DNA of 64,000 nucleotides. It comes from Bidens hawaiensis. Lineage: Eukaryota > Streptophyta > Magnoliopsida > Asterales > Asteraceae. Positions within the stretch are counted from its first letter, which is position 1; each line of letters begins with the position of its first letter. The stretch lies in assembly GCA_021521415.1 (NCBI GenBank), contig JAIQDT010005449.1, forward strand, positions 62,001 to 126,000, written 5' to 3'. A program made the translations under genes and the position numbers. The notes beneath the pieces are model-generated. The model saw only the letters and a program-made list of their open reading frames with translations. It was not told the DNA's origin and searched no databases. Positions 21,283 to 33,560 of the stretch are shown here, one piece after another.

Positions 21283-22982
21283 AACCTCCCGGTCCCTCAA
21301 ATCACAAAACACCCTAAGGCGTAAAGGGGTATTTTTATTAAATTTGGTTATAATTCGGATCTGTAAGAATCTAAAGGAATCTAGGGTAACTCAACCCAAA
21401 CCCGCAAAAGACCAAAACAGGCGACACTTAATTACCTCCCGGTCTCTCAAGTGACAGAATATAAGGTATCTCTAAACTCTCAATTACCGCTCCTATGGAA
21501 TACGTTAACAATAAACCATAAACCAGTTACAAACACACAGTAAGTAACCTAATATGCATCCATACATGAAAGACATTCACAAAGACGCATGTGGAACAAA
21601 AAGTGATAATAAATTAATACCAAATACGCATATGCATCATGAATCAGTCAATAATAATCCAAAACTAAAAGTAAAACGAGTCTAACAAGTATTCATCCAA
21701 ACCCAGGCAGTCTAAAAGTTTAGCCATTCATAATAATATTCGATGAAACAAAGATATAACAAATAATACGGTTCATCAAAAATAGAATAAATATAATTGA
21801 GCTACTAGCCTGTGAGCTTAAATTATTGAGCTGCGTGGTAGCTTGCTTATTAATTCACTTTTTGATTGACTTTTCAATTAATTCCTATGCACAGCCTAGG
21901 GGCGGCCCCCTTCAATTAAAAATATAAATTATGTTTTTATAGTCGATGCAAGTCGGTTAAGTCACGTGGGTTGCTGACTTTAGTTGTGGGCTCTTCATCA
22001 TTTGCTTTTGCCTTCATGTTTTCCTTGGATGCGCCCAATATAAATATTATTAAACTATCCCACCTAACATAAGGATTATAATCAACCCAATATCACTTTT
22101 ATGTTTGTTATTGTAGACCCCCACGTGTTGCATACTGTCAATACCAAAAAACATGAAGTAACTCAATTCTCTCCATACATTAAATCAACTTCATGAACAA
22201 AATTTGGTTACTTTAGTTTTTAAAACAAATTTATAACATCAACTTTGAGTTCAAAAGATGGTTAATCATAAACAAAAGAGTAACACATGTCGGTCAAAAG
22301 CCAAACAAAAAAAAATACTACAATTTAGCTCGTTGCCTCTTTAAACTTTTTAAAAAACCAAATATGAACCATTTACGCCAATTAATTAATAAAATCAACC
22401 CAAAAGTTACTCAAAAGTGTAGAAAATAGTTATAATATTTATATATAATTATGCTCATATCAGTTGTAAAGCTACGTTTGACTGAGTTCAAGACTGCAAT
22501 TCTTCTTTGATTTGTTCGAGATTGAAACCTGATTATGTAGGCTATGAGTGTCAGTTTGTTTACTTCTTTCCGAAGGACTTTGATCCTGACTATGTTGGCT
22601 ACGAGTATTCGACGGATTACTATTGTTAAAGGGGACAATTTTTGAGTGAGTTGATATTATTGAAGAATGAAATATGAGCCTTGTCATTGAATTAAAGAAT
22701 CAGATCGTTCAGGATTGATTATTAGAGGTCGGGTCTCTAAATCATATGCCCAAAACATTAGTGCATTCAAGCGAATGGGACGTAGAAGAACTGCAAAGTA
22801 TGATATTTTGGGATAGACATTATCGAGAGAGGGAAAACCGTAGTGAAAGATTTTGAATGATCGGGTTGTTCATGAAGATGTGTAACAAGGTTAAATTTAA
22901 ATTTTGATTTACCGGTGCCGATAAACCTATTACGGACGTAAACGAATTCAATTCATACTTAAATAGATCTAGTTCTCTGATA
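21283..22982. other. No gene; continuation of the old repeat segment
   Basis: The first 200 bases carry further CCTCCCGGTC motifs, matching the DNA left of Gypsy A. From about 21,800 on the sequence is AT-rich and holds no frame, PBS, LTR or RNA gene that I can support. Confidence 0.45.
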
Positions 22983-23463
22983 TATTATAAGGTGATTGAA
23001 TCAGTGTGTTATACGTTAAGTGAAGTGTGTGTTGAGAGAGTAATTGGGCAGAGTAACTGCTTCGGATAATAATAATTCACACACTTGTTAAATTAACATC
23101 AAGGTACAGACTATATATAGAAGATGATACCCATTCGTTATACATTCCATCACGAAATGGGATCCATTCATCTTCATAACCTAACAATAACTTATAGTAT
23201 AACGAATGAGTCATTCGTTATACCTCATTCGTTAACGTTTCATAACGAATGGTACAATAATCTTAACGACAGGGCTCATTCGTTATACACTCCATAACGA
23301 ATAGCAATAAACATAACGGATGGGCACATTCGTTAAACACACTTAACGAATGGCCATGTAACTTAACGAATGGACGGGTACAATGACCAAAATGCCTTTT
23401 ACATTAATAATAATAAATTACATAGATAAACAAAGACCGAGACCACAAAACAATGCACTAACA
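22983..23463 (-). repeat. 3' LTR of Copia D (left)
   Basis: It is 481 bp. On the minus strand it starts TGTTAGTGCATTG and ends CCTTATAATA, an unusual end lacking CA. It holds at least nine exact copies of CATTCGTTA or TAACGAATG within 270 bp. CTATATATAGAAG near 23,114 could be its TATA box on either strand. Confidence 0.8.
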
Positions 23464-23474
23464 AACTCCCCCTT
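23464..23474 (-). other. Polypurine tract of Copia D
   Basis: The minus strand reads CAAGGGGGAGTT directly before the LTR start, the classic Copia form. Confidence 0.85.
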
Positions 23475-23592
23475 GTCTCGTGGTCTTTGTCTTCGATATG
23501 AATCTTTTAGTCTTCTAGTCCGCACAACTCTGAACTCTAAACACATTTCAAACACACACCACACGTTGACATTTCATAGCCCAATCATAAAC

Positions 23593-25645
23593 CTATATTT
23601 TGACAAATCGGATCTCGTTCTTGAATAACGAGTCGTTGTCCGATTCCGATAAGTTAACCAACCACATAGGATCAATCACTCGTACGAACTCCGTCTTCAT
23701 TCCCGTACCCAGTATGATAACGGCTTCACTGGTGTGGTTGTCGTAGTAACACCAATTCAATGTCCTGTAAATATTTTGGGGGAAAGTCTTTATAGGCACA
23801 CGATTCGTAGTTTGCGGCGACTTTACCTTTAAAACAAGCTTTCTCCAACCGTTCCTTGGATCGATCTCGTTGATGTACTTTCATGTAGGAACCCGTGGTT
23901 TAAAATACTTGAACCCAAGACGTACCTCAAATAATAAATGACGATAGAACCAATATGCCATTTCGCTTTTCCCACAATTGACAAACGGCGTATTTGCGCG
24001 TGTACGCACGTCCCATCTCGGTAAAGTAAGAACATCTGCAATGTGTTGATAATATTTCACGCCATGTTCCCACTTTATGATGCATACCTTAAGCTCTAAG
24101 TCATAGAGCCAAGAGACGATGTCACCTTTGACGGTCTTCGATGCTTTGAATGTCGTCATTTGATGTGTAGTTGCACAGACCTTGACCTGCCTATCCATCT
24201 CTTGCTCCGAATACCTTAACACATCAATGGGCTTCGAAAACTTAGTCTCATTATGTCCAAAATTACCCTCAAGGCATGTTTTCTTCGATCCTGATCCAGA
24301 TTCCGAATCTTCTTCTTTGTTCTTCTTATTTCCAAGACGTTCTTAAGCTGCTTGTACGTGTTCTGTAGTGAAAAATGGAATGCCCTAATTTGTATTAGTA
24401 CGCGCATACAGATTGGGATACTCCTCAGCTGTCACATCTTCAACCTCGATGTCATCATAATTAAATGACGTATCCCGACACGGGATACTACTGTCGAACC
24501 TGACCTCGTCGTCATCGATAACCGTAACGTCCTCATCATTCTCCAAAGCATCCAACTCCACATCATTCAAAACAAGAAGTAACACGATCTAATCTCGGGT
24601 TAAATATTGATCAACGAATTCACCTTCCTCGATCTCGTTGGCGTTAACCATACTCATGACAACACCTTTCACATTATCCATAAATAGAACCGTATTGGCC
24701 TTTACAGACTCAATAGGTCACACATTTGTAGTGTCACGGGACACCACTAACTGCTTGTCACCACCATTAGTATCAAAACCACCAGCAGATGTACCAGAAG
24801 TACCTGTATTTTGTTGCTTCTCACCACCACTTGTACCGGCATCAGGGTCGGGTCCTTATCATCGTCATTTCTTTTCAACTTCTTTAGCATGTCATCTTTG
24901 CACGTCATTAGAAGGATGACATCTTGTTTTTTTTCATTTTCTCCCCTTTAGCAGCAACAATAGCCCGAAGCTCATGATTCTATTTTTGACAATAAGAAAT
25001 GTGGCTTAGCATCTTGCATTAATCCAATCGCATCTTTTCTTGAAACTGACAGTCGGCATTTGATTCTCCTGAAGGTGTATCAAGTTCAACAACATGGCCA
25101 TTTGTTGAGGAACTGGAAAATTAAATCATGTTGGAGGAGGTAGTTGCATTGGGCCTTGTGGACGATTGAACACAATATTAGAAAAGTTCACCGACTACAT
25201 CGTTGACGGCATCGTTGTTGGACTTGTTGCAATAGTAGAAGCAGGAGATGACGGCATCGGAGATAGAATCGATTCTGGAATTCATGCAAATCTCGGATCA
25301 GAAGATGCCGTCATCGTCAAAGTGATAGTCGGGGTACTAACAACAGTAGTAACCACAGATGGTTGTTGTGGAACCGATGACCTTGGTACAAATGGACCAA
25401 TCTCCACTCCGCCACCCCTATGGGTTCTCATCTTCTTTGGCTTCTCAGTCATTGGATCTTTACCCTTTCGTTTACGAGAAGCCTCAAGACGAGCTGCCTC
25501 AACTACCCTATTACCACCATCATTCCCACCGTTTCCTCCATTTCCACCATCACCACCATCGCCACCATCATTGTTTCCACCTGGTCCACCTTGACCTTCT
25601 AAATCTGAATCTTCATGAATCCAAAGATCATTAGGTTTACATAGA
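23593..25645 (-). pseudogene. Copia D accessory ORF, C-terminal half (unknown function)
   Basis: On the minus strand the frame runs from a Gly/Asn-rich stretch (GGNDGGNGG-like, about 25,500-25,600) through a basic segment, an acidic segment (DALENDEDVTVIDDDEV) and a well-conserved-looking block: VSWLYDLELKVCIIKWEHG, LPRWDVRTRANTPFVNCGKS and YWFYRHLLFEVRLGFKYFKP (about 23,885-24,115). It ends with TFPQNIYRTLNWCYYDNH and FLKI-like residues at 23,593. Several stops and shifts interrupt it. Similar ORFs occur downstream of pol in plant retroelements, sometimes labelled longin-like or putative transposon protein, but the role is unknown. It lies between RNase H and the 3' LTR, where SIRE elements carry an envelope-like ORF; I see no signal peptide or membrane span supporting an envelope. 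Confidence 0.6.
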
Positions 25646-25686
25646 TGAACGGGAATGGAACTCTATGAGATCGAATCTCTAGTTAT

Positions 25687-25758
25687 TCCTCAGTAGCTCA
25701 GTGGTAGAGCGGTCGGCTGTTAACCGATTGATCGTAGGTTCAAATCCTACTTGAGGAG
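25687..25758 (+). tRNA. trnN-GUU: Plastid-derived trnN-GUU copy, complete cloverleaf
   Basis: The 72-base sequence folds fully: acceptor stem TCCTCAG with (C)TTGAGGA, D arm GCTC...GAGC, anticodon stem GTCGG/CCGAT with loop CTGTTAA (anticodon GTT, asparagine) and T arm GTAGG-TTCAAAT-CCTAC. Compared with the plastid gene as I remember it, the few changes look like G-to-A transitions, as expected from deamination of methylated cytosine in nuclear DNA. In the plastid it decodes Asn codons; here it has plastid rather than nuclear context, so expression is doubtful, although internal A and B boxes are present. Confidence 0.93.
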
Positions 25759-25861
25759 ATTTGAAAATCACCGTCAATAGGTCTGGGATACTCCTTTGTT
25801 CCATAGCCCTAGGGATATTTACAACTATCCAATTAAGAATTCTCAGATGTACTAGTACTAG

Positions 25862-25936
25862 TAGTGCATCAAAGTTCTTTCAAAATTAACTATTTGTCCC
25901 TCTGTTAAAGGTGTTCCAGAAATGTCTGCGATCGAG
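25862..25936 (-). pseudogene. ycf2: Plastid ycf2 fragment
   Basis: The minus frame reads [21 protein letters not shown], matching a conserved internal segment of plastid Ycf2. It is only about 25 codons long. It is joined in frame to the truncated atpE at a shared Asp-Ile-Asp/Ser point, which suggests end joining at a few bases of microhomology. Ycf2 is part of the plastid inner-envelope import motor; this fragment has no function. Confidence 0.7.
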
Positions 25937-26194
25937 TCGATGTCACTACTTTTCTCTGCATCATTGACTAAAACAGTGATTTCATTATTACCTATTCTAG
26001 AAAAACCACCCATCAGAGCCATCGTTAGCCATTGGTCATTAAGGCGTATTCTCAAAATACTTATATCTACTGCTGTGGCAATAGGAGCGTGATTTGGTAA
26101 TACGCCAATTTGTCCACTATTAGTAGCTAAAATGATTTCTTTCCCTTCTGAATCCCAAACAATTCGATTAGGGGCCAATGATAAAGATTTAAGG

Positions 26195-26205
<11 letters not shown>
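25937..26205 (-). pseudogene. atpE: Plastid atpE (ATP synthase CF1 epsilon), truncated
   Basis: The minus frame carries [57 protein letters not shown] and [20 protein letters not shown], the N-terminal beta-sandwich of the plastid epsilon subunit (about 90 of 132-133 residues). The start codon overlaps the end of atpB as in plastomes, but a small deletion a few codons after the start shifts the frame. The C-terminal helical domain is lost at the ycf2 junction. Confidence 0.92.
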
Positions 26206-26724
<519 letters not shown>

Positions 26725-27612
26725 TCCAGGTCTCGCCAAATGACCTTTCTTCATTCTTTTCATAGTATCCATAGTCATGTGATCTAAAACCGTCATATCA
26801 TCCACCAGAGTCGGATCTGGTATCAAGTCAGGAATCAAGTCATCAATAACTAGCTGAAAGAAGCGAGGATAGATCAGGAATTTGCTCTTGCGATGACGAA
26901 CCAAGCAGTTCTCGTTTAAATGATAGAATATCAACTCCGAAAAGTTGAACAACTTGTTCAGAATAAGAGCGACTAAGGCAGACTGCAACATGACCCTGCA
27001 TTCGTTAAAACCTCCTTTCCTTCCACCAAGGCAATGGATAATCACGTGAAGAAAATGCTTGTATTTCTCATATAAGTATGCCTTGTTGTATTGTGATCGA
27101 TCAAGCTCGCCCTTGTAATGAAACCGTTGAAATAATCTTCTGAACAAAGTCTTTTCAAACTCACATGGATGATCTATAGCATCATCAAACTTGAGTACCC
27201 TGTCTATCACATCAACATCAATCACGATATTCTTGTTCTGCACTTCAGCGAAAATATGATTCTCGCCATCAACATATTTAGCACCATCCCAAGACGGACG
27301 AATAATGCTAAAATGTACAGTAGTAACAGCAGATATAGCATGATAAATTCTTGATCTGCACAAGAAAGCTATCATATCTCCAAAGACCTCTCGTTCAAAA
27401 AAATCATCTTGAAAAAATGCACAAATGTTGTGCTTTTTGTCATAAGATAATTCAACAATAGCCGGTGTAGCTTGAGCTTGTGGTGCCTTTGGTGCTTCTT
27501 GAACTTGAGGTGTCTCTTGTACTACCGGGTTTTCCTGAGCAGGTGCATCGACAACCTGTTCATCTGCCATATCCGTGACAAAAACCCGAGCATTAGTAAA
27601 AACTAACACCAT

Positions 27613-28750
27613 ATTTTAAAATTAAAACATATTTCACCAACACTTAGTGAAAATATGCATTCTATTCAAGTTATTTATCTTATTTGTTATCCATTCATTA
27701 TAGATTTCATGAAGAATGAGTCCATTCGTTATAGGAAAGCATAACGTTTGATCTCATTCGTTATCTTAACGAATGTTCTGTTTTGTTAACAAATAAATTG
27801 ATTAGTTAAGTATAGGGAATAAGCCCATTCGTTACATATCATAGACGAATGAATAATCATTCGTTATAGAATATCACGAATGCTCCTATTCGTTATCAAA
27901 ACCTACGAATGAGTTCATTCGGCCACTGTATACATGAATGGAACACCCATACGTTATTCATAACGACTATGAACATATAAATATCAAAGTTTGAGTCCAA
28001 AAAAGTTAAAGTCCAAATTGAATTGATAGAAACATTCAACATGCAATTCAAAAACTCAATCTGACTTAAAACAATGTGAATCATTTTAAAACTGATATCA
28101 TTAGATTCGTATGAACATCGCCAAACAACCCTAATCAACAGATAGATCAAACAATGATGATTAATTGGTTAATTTGATTAAAACATAATTAGTTAGTATT
28201 CATCGTTAATTAGCCTATGATTTGTTAACAAAAACTGATGAAAATGATATCGTTGCAATCATCTATACCTTAGGAACACAAATTGATCAATAAAATGAGT
28301 TTTGAGATGGTTGAGAATTCTGGAAAATTTGGGCAGAGGTTCTCTTTGTATTTTGTGAATATCGAGGAAGGCGAATGAAGTCTATTCATCGTCATCTGGA
28401 TTTATATATTATACTGTTTGCACACAAACCCATGTACAAGAATATGCCCATTCGTTAGTTTTGAACTAACGAATAGAACTAACGAATGACCATTCATTCG
28501 TGTAACCATTCGTTAAGAAAATTAATGAAACAAACCTTAAATAATAACATAACGAATAGCAATCTATTGGTTTTTCGTTATCTCAATCATAGCGAATGAT
28601 AACATTTGTTATCAGACCAGCGGGAGCAAATGAATTAATAACAAATGGTGTCATTCGTTTTCAAATTCACAACGAATGATCATCATTCGTTGTGATTAAA
28701 GTTTAACGAATGTGTTCCATTCGTTAAACCTTTGTAACGAATGGAGGGAA
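27613..28750. repeat. Copia D spacer with TAACGAATG/CATTCGTTA cluster
   Basis: This non-coding spacer upstream of the accessory ORF holds about eleven exact copies of the 9-base motif in both orientations (in two patches, about 27,715-27,910 and 28,445-28,745), separated by an AT-rich stretch. It could be the promoter or leader region of the accessory ORF. Confidence 0.75.
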
Positions 28751-30178
28751 ATAAATAAAAATGGATAATAATGGAAAAAGAAATTACCATTTTACCATTT
28801 CATAGGATTAAATATGTATTAAAAACCCAATACCTTAAACTTTTACCACAAAAGGTAAACACCAATACCTTAATGTGTTTTACATGAAAACACATAACTT
28901 AAAAATCATGGGAAAATATTTTTGTATTTTTATTTTTCAAAATTACCCCTTAGCTCGGAAATCAAAAATAAATCAGAAACATAATATTTTTGGATTTTAA
29001 ATATGTTCGAATTGAGAAACAATTAAGACTAAAACAAATATGATATCTAAACTACGAAAGCATAACATCTTTTTGTGAGTTAAGCAAACAATCATATTGA
29101 TTAAGAAATCATCCATAACAGGTCTATTCTTTGGCATTATTATAACTGGCGTTAAGTCGGTCATTGATATTGTTGTCCACTTAAATCTTATAACCATCTT
29201 TCAATCATTTTAGCGATATGTTTAAGATTTAGTTAAGACACAGAATATCAGAAACTATCAGCCTCTAATCTCAGTTCGGACTTAATTTGATTTTTACCAA
29301 GTCACCCCAACTTGACTTAAACCATTATGCATGCTGATAAAAATACATGATTTTTATAGTATGTGAGCAGTCTAAGCAAATAATCCCCACTATAAGGTAT
29401 ACCCCCTTTATCAAGCAATACACCAAGCTTCCTTTATTGTGAGTGAGTATGCATGAGTTCAACTATTTGTCTTACAGACATTGTATCCCCTAGGTCCATT
29501 TCTTATTGGTATTAAGACACCCACAAGGGAGGAACAATGTATGACTGACAACGTGTCTGATCAAGTCAGTAGTGAATTTGAATGAAGTACAACAGTGATC
29601 AAGTTTATTGACTTATAAGGGTTCGTTCTTAAAGACTCACAGTGCCCAGAAACCTAATTCATCCCATCAATATAAGATTTGAGGCCATAAGATCATACAC
29701 CATTGAAGTGTTAACCATTGACTAGACAATTTACTTTGAAATTTTATTTTTGGTGATCAAACAATCATAAGGCTTGAGTATGACATGCTATTTCATTTCT
29801 GCCTTCATTACCAAGACTTTTGGAATAGACTAACACATCTTTAAATTTGACAATTTTTTTATGTTTATATCACATACTTTACCCTAATTGTTTGTTTAAG
29901 ACCTACCAATGCACCAATACAGCTAAGCACATAGTCTTTTAAGCCTATTTTTATACTGAAATTACAGAATAAAATGATCAATGTACTATCATATTCTATT
30001 TTTTCCTTCATAACTCATTTTGAGGAGCACAATTTTTAATGTTTTTGTAGTTTTGATATATTTGAAAGTTTTTGGATTTTATATGTACATACGAAAAACA
30101 CAATATTTTTGTGTTTTTCCCTTTTTTCGCCAAAAACCAAAATATTAACAAAACCAAAACTATACAAACCAAAAATGA
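28751..30178. other. Copia D spacer, no gene
   Basis: AT-rich DNA between RNase H and the motif-rich spacer. No frame or structure was recognised. Confidence 0.5.
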
Positions 30179-30802
30179 TTATATGAGCTTGAGGATATCA
30201 GGAAGAGATTTTAAACCGTTTAAACAAAGCAAAAATTTAAATCTCGATTTTTCAGTTGCTTTCGTTAAAAAGTCTTCCTTCTGGTACTCCGTGTGCACCT
30301 TCTCTAAGTCAATTAATTTCTTTTCATAACATTCACGAATAACAAGATAACGAATATTAATATGTTTCGTTTTAAGTGGTGCATGGGGTTCTTCATGATA
30401 CAAATAGTAGCAGAGTTATCAATAAAAGTGGGAGTAGTAAGAAACTTCAAACTGTAATCCCACAAGTGTTGCTGAATCCCTAAAACCTGTGAACAGCAAC
30501 TTGAGGATGCCACGTATTCGACTTAGTGCGGTTGAAGTGGAGACCGTTGTCTGCTTCTTACATTGCCAGGAAACATGCCGACTTCCTAAAAATTGGCAAC
30601 CTGCTGAAGTGGACTTGAAGTTGATCTTGCATCCTCCATAGTCCGAATCAGAAAAAGCTGTAAGATCGAAACTATCATCCTTGGGATACCATAACCTGAT
30701 GTTGGTACTACCCCTCACATAGTGAAATATACGATTCACCACTGCCTGGTGAGTCACTCGGTAACTTGCTTGATACCTGGCACATATACACACATCAAAC
30801 AT
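30179..30802 (-). pseudogene. Copia D RNase H
   Basis: Two overlapping minus frames carry the Copia RNase H: YRVTHQAVVNRIFHYVRGS, TAFSDSDYGGCKINFKSTSA, CQFLGSRHVSWQCKKQTTVS, then a frame change and HLWDYSLKFLTTPTFIDN and the downstream NPMHHLKRNI. The first Asp (SDSDYGG) is present; the usual STAEAEY segment with the second acid is damaged (TALSRIRG). Confidence 0.85.
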
Positions 30803-31660
30803 TATATCAGGACCGATGTTGTTAAGTACATTAAAGAACCTATCATAGCTCGGTAAAGGGTTAGATCAACGGTTTCCTCCAACTCATCCGGTGATAAATT
30901 GTGACCCACGGGAAAAGGAGTAGAAGGGACTTTCTGGAAATTATCTTGAATCAACTCAAGACATCGTTCTCATACTTCGTCCGATGAATGAAAATTCTAG
31001 CGTCAGACTGTAGAACCTGCCACCTTAGAAAGAAATTCATCTCCCCTATCGAGCTCATATCAAATATTTCCTGCATCGACTTTTCGAAGTACTTACATAA
31101 CTTGTCGTTCATTGGGCCAAATATAACGTCACTGACATAAATCTGGACGAGGAGCAGATCTTCTCCGACAGTCTTGTAAAAAAGGGTACAATCCATAGTT
31201 TTCTTGTTTGAGGCCATTATTAGTAATATGGTCAGCAAGCGTGCGATACCAAAATCTCGGGGCTTGGTGTAGACCATAAAGAGCCTTATTTAATCGGTAA
31301 ACATGATCTAGATAGTTAAGATCTTCAAAATCAGGAGGCTGTTTCACGAACACCTCTTCATGAAGTTCCCCGTTAAGATACGCACTCTTAACAACTGTCT
31401 GATATACTTTAATGTTCTTAAAGGCTGCATAGGCCCAAAATATGAGTATGGCTTCCAGTTTTGCAATAGAAGCGTACACTGTGGGGTAATCTATGCTTTC
31501 TTGCTGATGAAACCTTTGCATGACTAAACACGCTTTATTTCTCACAATGACCCCACTGTCATCCTTCTTACATTTAAAAACCAATATAGTTGGGATAGGC
31601 TTCTTAACCCGATCATGTTTATCAATGAGATCCCATACACCCAGTCAAATAAATTGTTGC
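30803..31660 (-). pseudogene. Copia D reverse transcriptase
   Basis: The minus strand shows VFKCKKDDSGVIVRNKACLV, QTVVKSAYLNGELHEEVFV, LNKALYGLHQAPRFWY and DLLLVQIYVSDVIFGPMND. These are the standard Copia RT blocks in order. The catalytic YVDD is changed to YVSD, so polymerase activity would be lost even without the frame breaks near 31,130-31,270. RT copies the element RNA into DNA in the particle. Confidence 0.88.
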
Positions 31661-32404
31661 AATTCCTCTTGCATTGCCTGAACCCATGAAGAATCGTCAA
31701 GTGCCATACGAACGCTTGTCGGCTCCATTTAAGATAATAAGCAAGTGTATTTAGCAAAACACATGATTCCTGATGAATGCATATCAGCATACGCACACAA
31801 TACATTAGAATCATTTGCATTAGCAACCTGATGTAGTGTATAAAATCCACGTCGAGATCATCAATGATGTTGTCCTGAGGATGATAGGTGTGAATCGAAG
31901 TGTCGAATTTTTATACATAACATGATCACTTAAATTCGTCAAACTCTCTTCAGCTGCTATCTCATCAACATTATAAGATGATTCCCCCAACGGGCACGTC
32001 AATAACCTTGGGATTATCAGTAAATTGAGTAAAAGAAGAATCTACAAATGTACCATCATACGAAGATATAGAAATTACATCAGATGTGTCAGGATGATCA
32101 TGGTCAACTACATCACTATATTTAGAAGCTCTCGATGTGGAAAAAATTTGATCTTCCAAGTAAGCACGCACCAAGTCTTCATCCATAAGTTCTACTATGG
32201 GAGTGAAAGAATTAAATAAACTCTTATAATCGAACATCCAATCAAGACCCTTGCTAGCATGAGGTGTACTGTAGCTTTGACAATCAACATGGTACCACTC
32301 TTCTACACATCTCGAAGAGAAATTAAAGACATGTTTCTTAGGCGACGCATAGTCCAGAAAGTAACCTTCAATAGCTTTTTCATTGAATTTTGCCGCATCT
32401 CATT
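31661..32404 (-). pseudogene. Copia D integrase C-terminus / linker to RT, degraded
   Basis: Short minus frames (for example DHDHPDTSDVISISSYDGTF) of acidic, Ser-rich composition typical of the linker between Copia integrase and RT. Several stops; no catalytic residues expected here. Confidence 0.6.
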
Positions 32405-32863
32405 TTAGCATTGTGCAAGGCACCCGAATGGTCCTAGAAACTTTAAATTGGGTTTTTGGGTGTTCAGAAGCACATAACTTGTCTTTTGTAGCTTCTTAAC
32501 AGTCAGAACACGATTGAGCGTGTAGTAAGCAATGCTCACAGCTTCATTCCAGAATTGAACAGGATGCTTTGAATCTACAAGCATTATTCTTGCCGCTTCA
32601 ATCAATGTTCGGTTCTTTCGTTCAGCAGCACCATTCTGATGTGGTACATATGGAGCACTATATTCTTGAGGTATAACTTTCTGAATACAAAAAAATTCCA
32701 ATATAGTGTTTTTTAAATCCGAACCATTGTCACTTTGAATGCGTCTCACTTTATGTTTGAAAAATGATTCGATCTTTGTGATTAAGTTCTGCACAAGAAC
32801 CGGTGTCTGATCTTTAGAACTCATAAGTAAAACCCACAAGTACCTCGAATAGTCATCAGTCAC
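32405..32863 (-). pseudogene. Copia D integrase catalytic core
   Basis: A 152-codon frame with all three DDE residues in normal context: TDDYSRYLWV (D), RRIQSDNGSDLKN (D) and HQNGAAERKNRTL (E), then AARIMLVDSKHPVQFWNEAV. This piece looks intact although the rest of the element is broken. Integrase inserts the cDNA into the chromosome. Confidence 0.92.
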
Positions 32864-32901
32864 GACTTAACAGGACTAGTCTCCAGCAATACTCGCACGA
32901 T

Positions 32902-33560
32902 TCACAGGACCAAAAAATCCATATGAAGTCGTTCCAGAGAAGTATCAATGGAATTAAATAACTTCGTCGGGTGCAGCTTCTTCTTCTGTTTGCCCTCTTT
33001 GCATGAAACACAGTGATTGGCCAACTTGAAATGCTTTAGCGAAACCCCTTCTACTAAATCATTTGACATCAGATAGTTCATCTTTCTGACATGAACGTGA
33101 CCCATACGCCTGTGCCACAGAATCGATGCTTTCTCATCTGCCTTAGAGATAAAACACGTTTCAACAAAGGTTGAAGTTGATACTTTAGTACTCATGTTTA
33201 GTACATAAATATCATTCGACCTAGGAGATCGCATAACAACCATGTTTTCTGGAATGACATATCCTAGTTTGAGTATTATGCACTCCTTGTCAGTTAACAC
33301 GGTGGTATACTTTTTGTCACAAATTTAAGAAACACTCAACAAATAGTGATACACCTTGCCACAATAATTTACTCTTTCAAACGTGATACTACCATTTGAC
33401 ACATCGCCTTCCTTGATTATCATACCCCCTAAATTACCAGAAAAAGCCACATAACCCCCTTGAAATTATTTACATTGGATAGAAGGTCAAGATTGTTGGT
33501 GATGTAACGAGAGCATCCACTATCCATGATCTAGTTTTCTCCTGAGATAGTCTTGGATAA
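32902..33560 (-). pseudogene. Copia D protease and pre-integrase domain
   Basis: IMDSGCSRYIT at about 33,505-33,530 is the Copia aspartic protease active-site block (D-S-G). It leads through a stop-interrupted stretch to the pre-integrase zinc region: ILWHRRMGHVHVRKMNYLMSN and CVSCKEGKQKKK (the HHCC metal site). Confidence 0.82.

Noticed and set aside
22978..22982. TSD for Copia D
   Set aside because: TGATA on the left against TGTGC on the right of 44,722; only two bases match.
25166..25634. Three + strand frames, up to 142 codons, rich in Pro and His
   Set aside because: They are shadows of the Gly/Asn-rich accessory ORF on the opposite strand.
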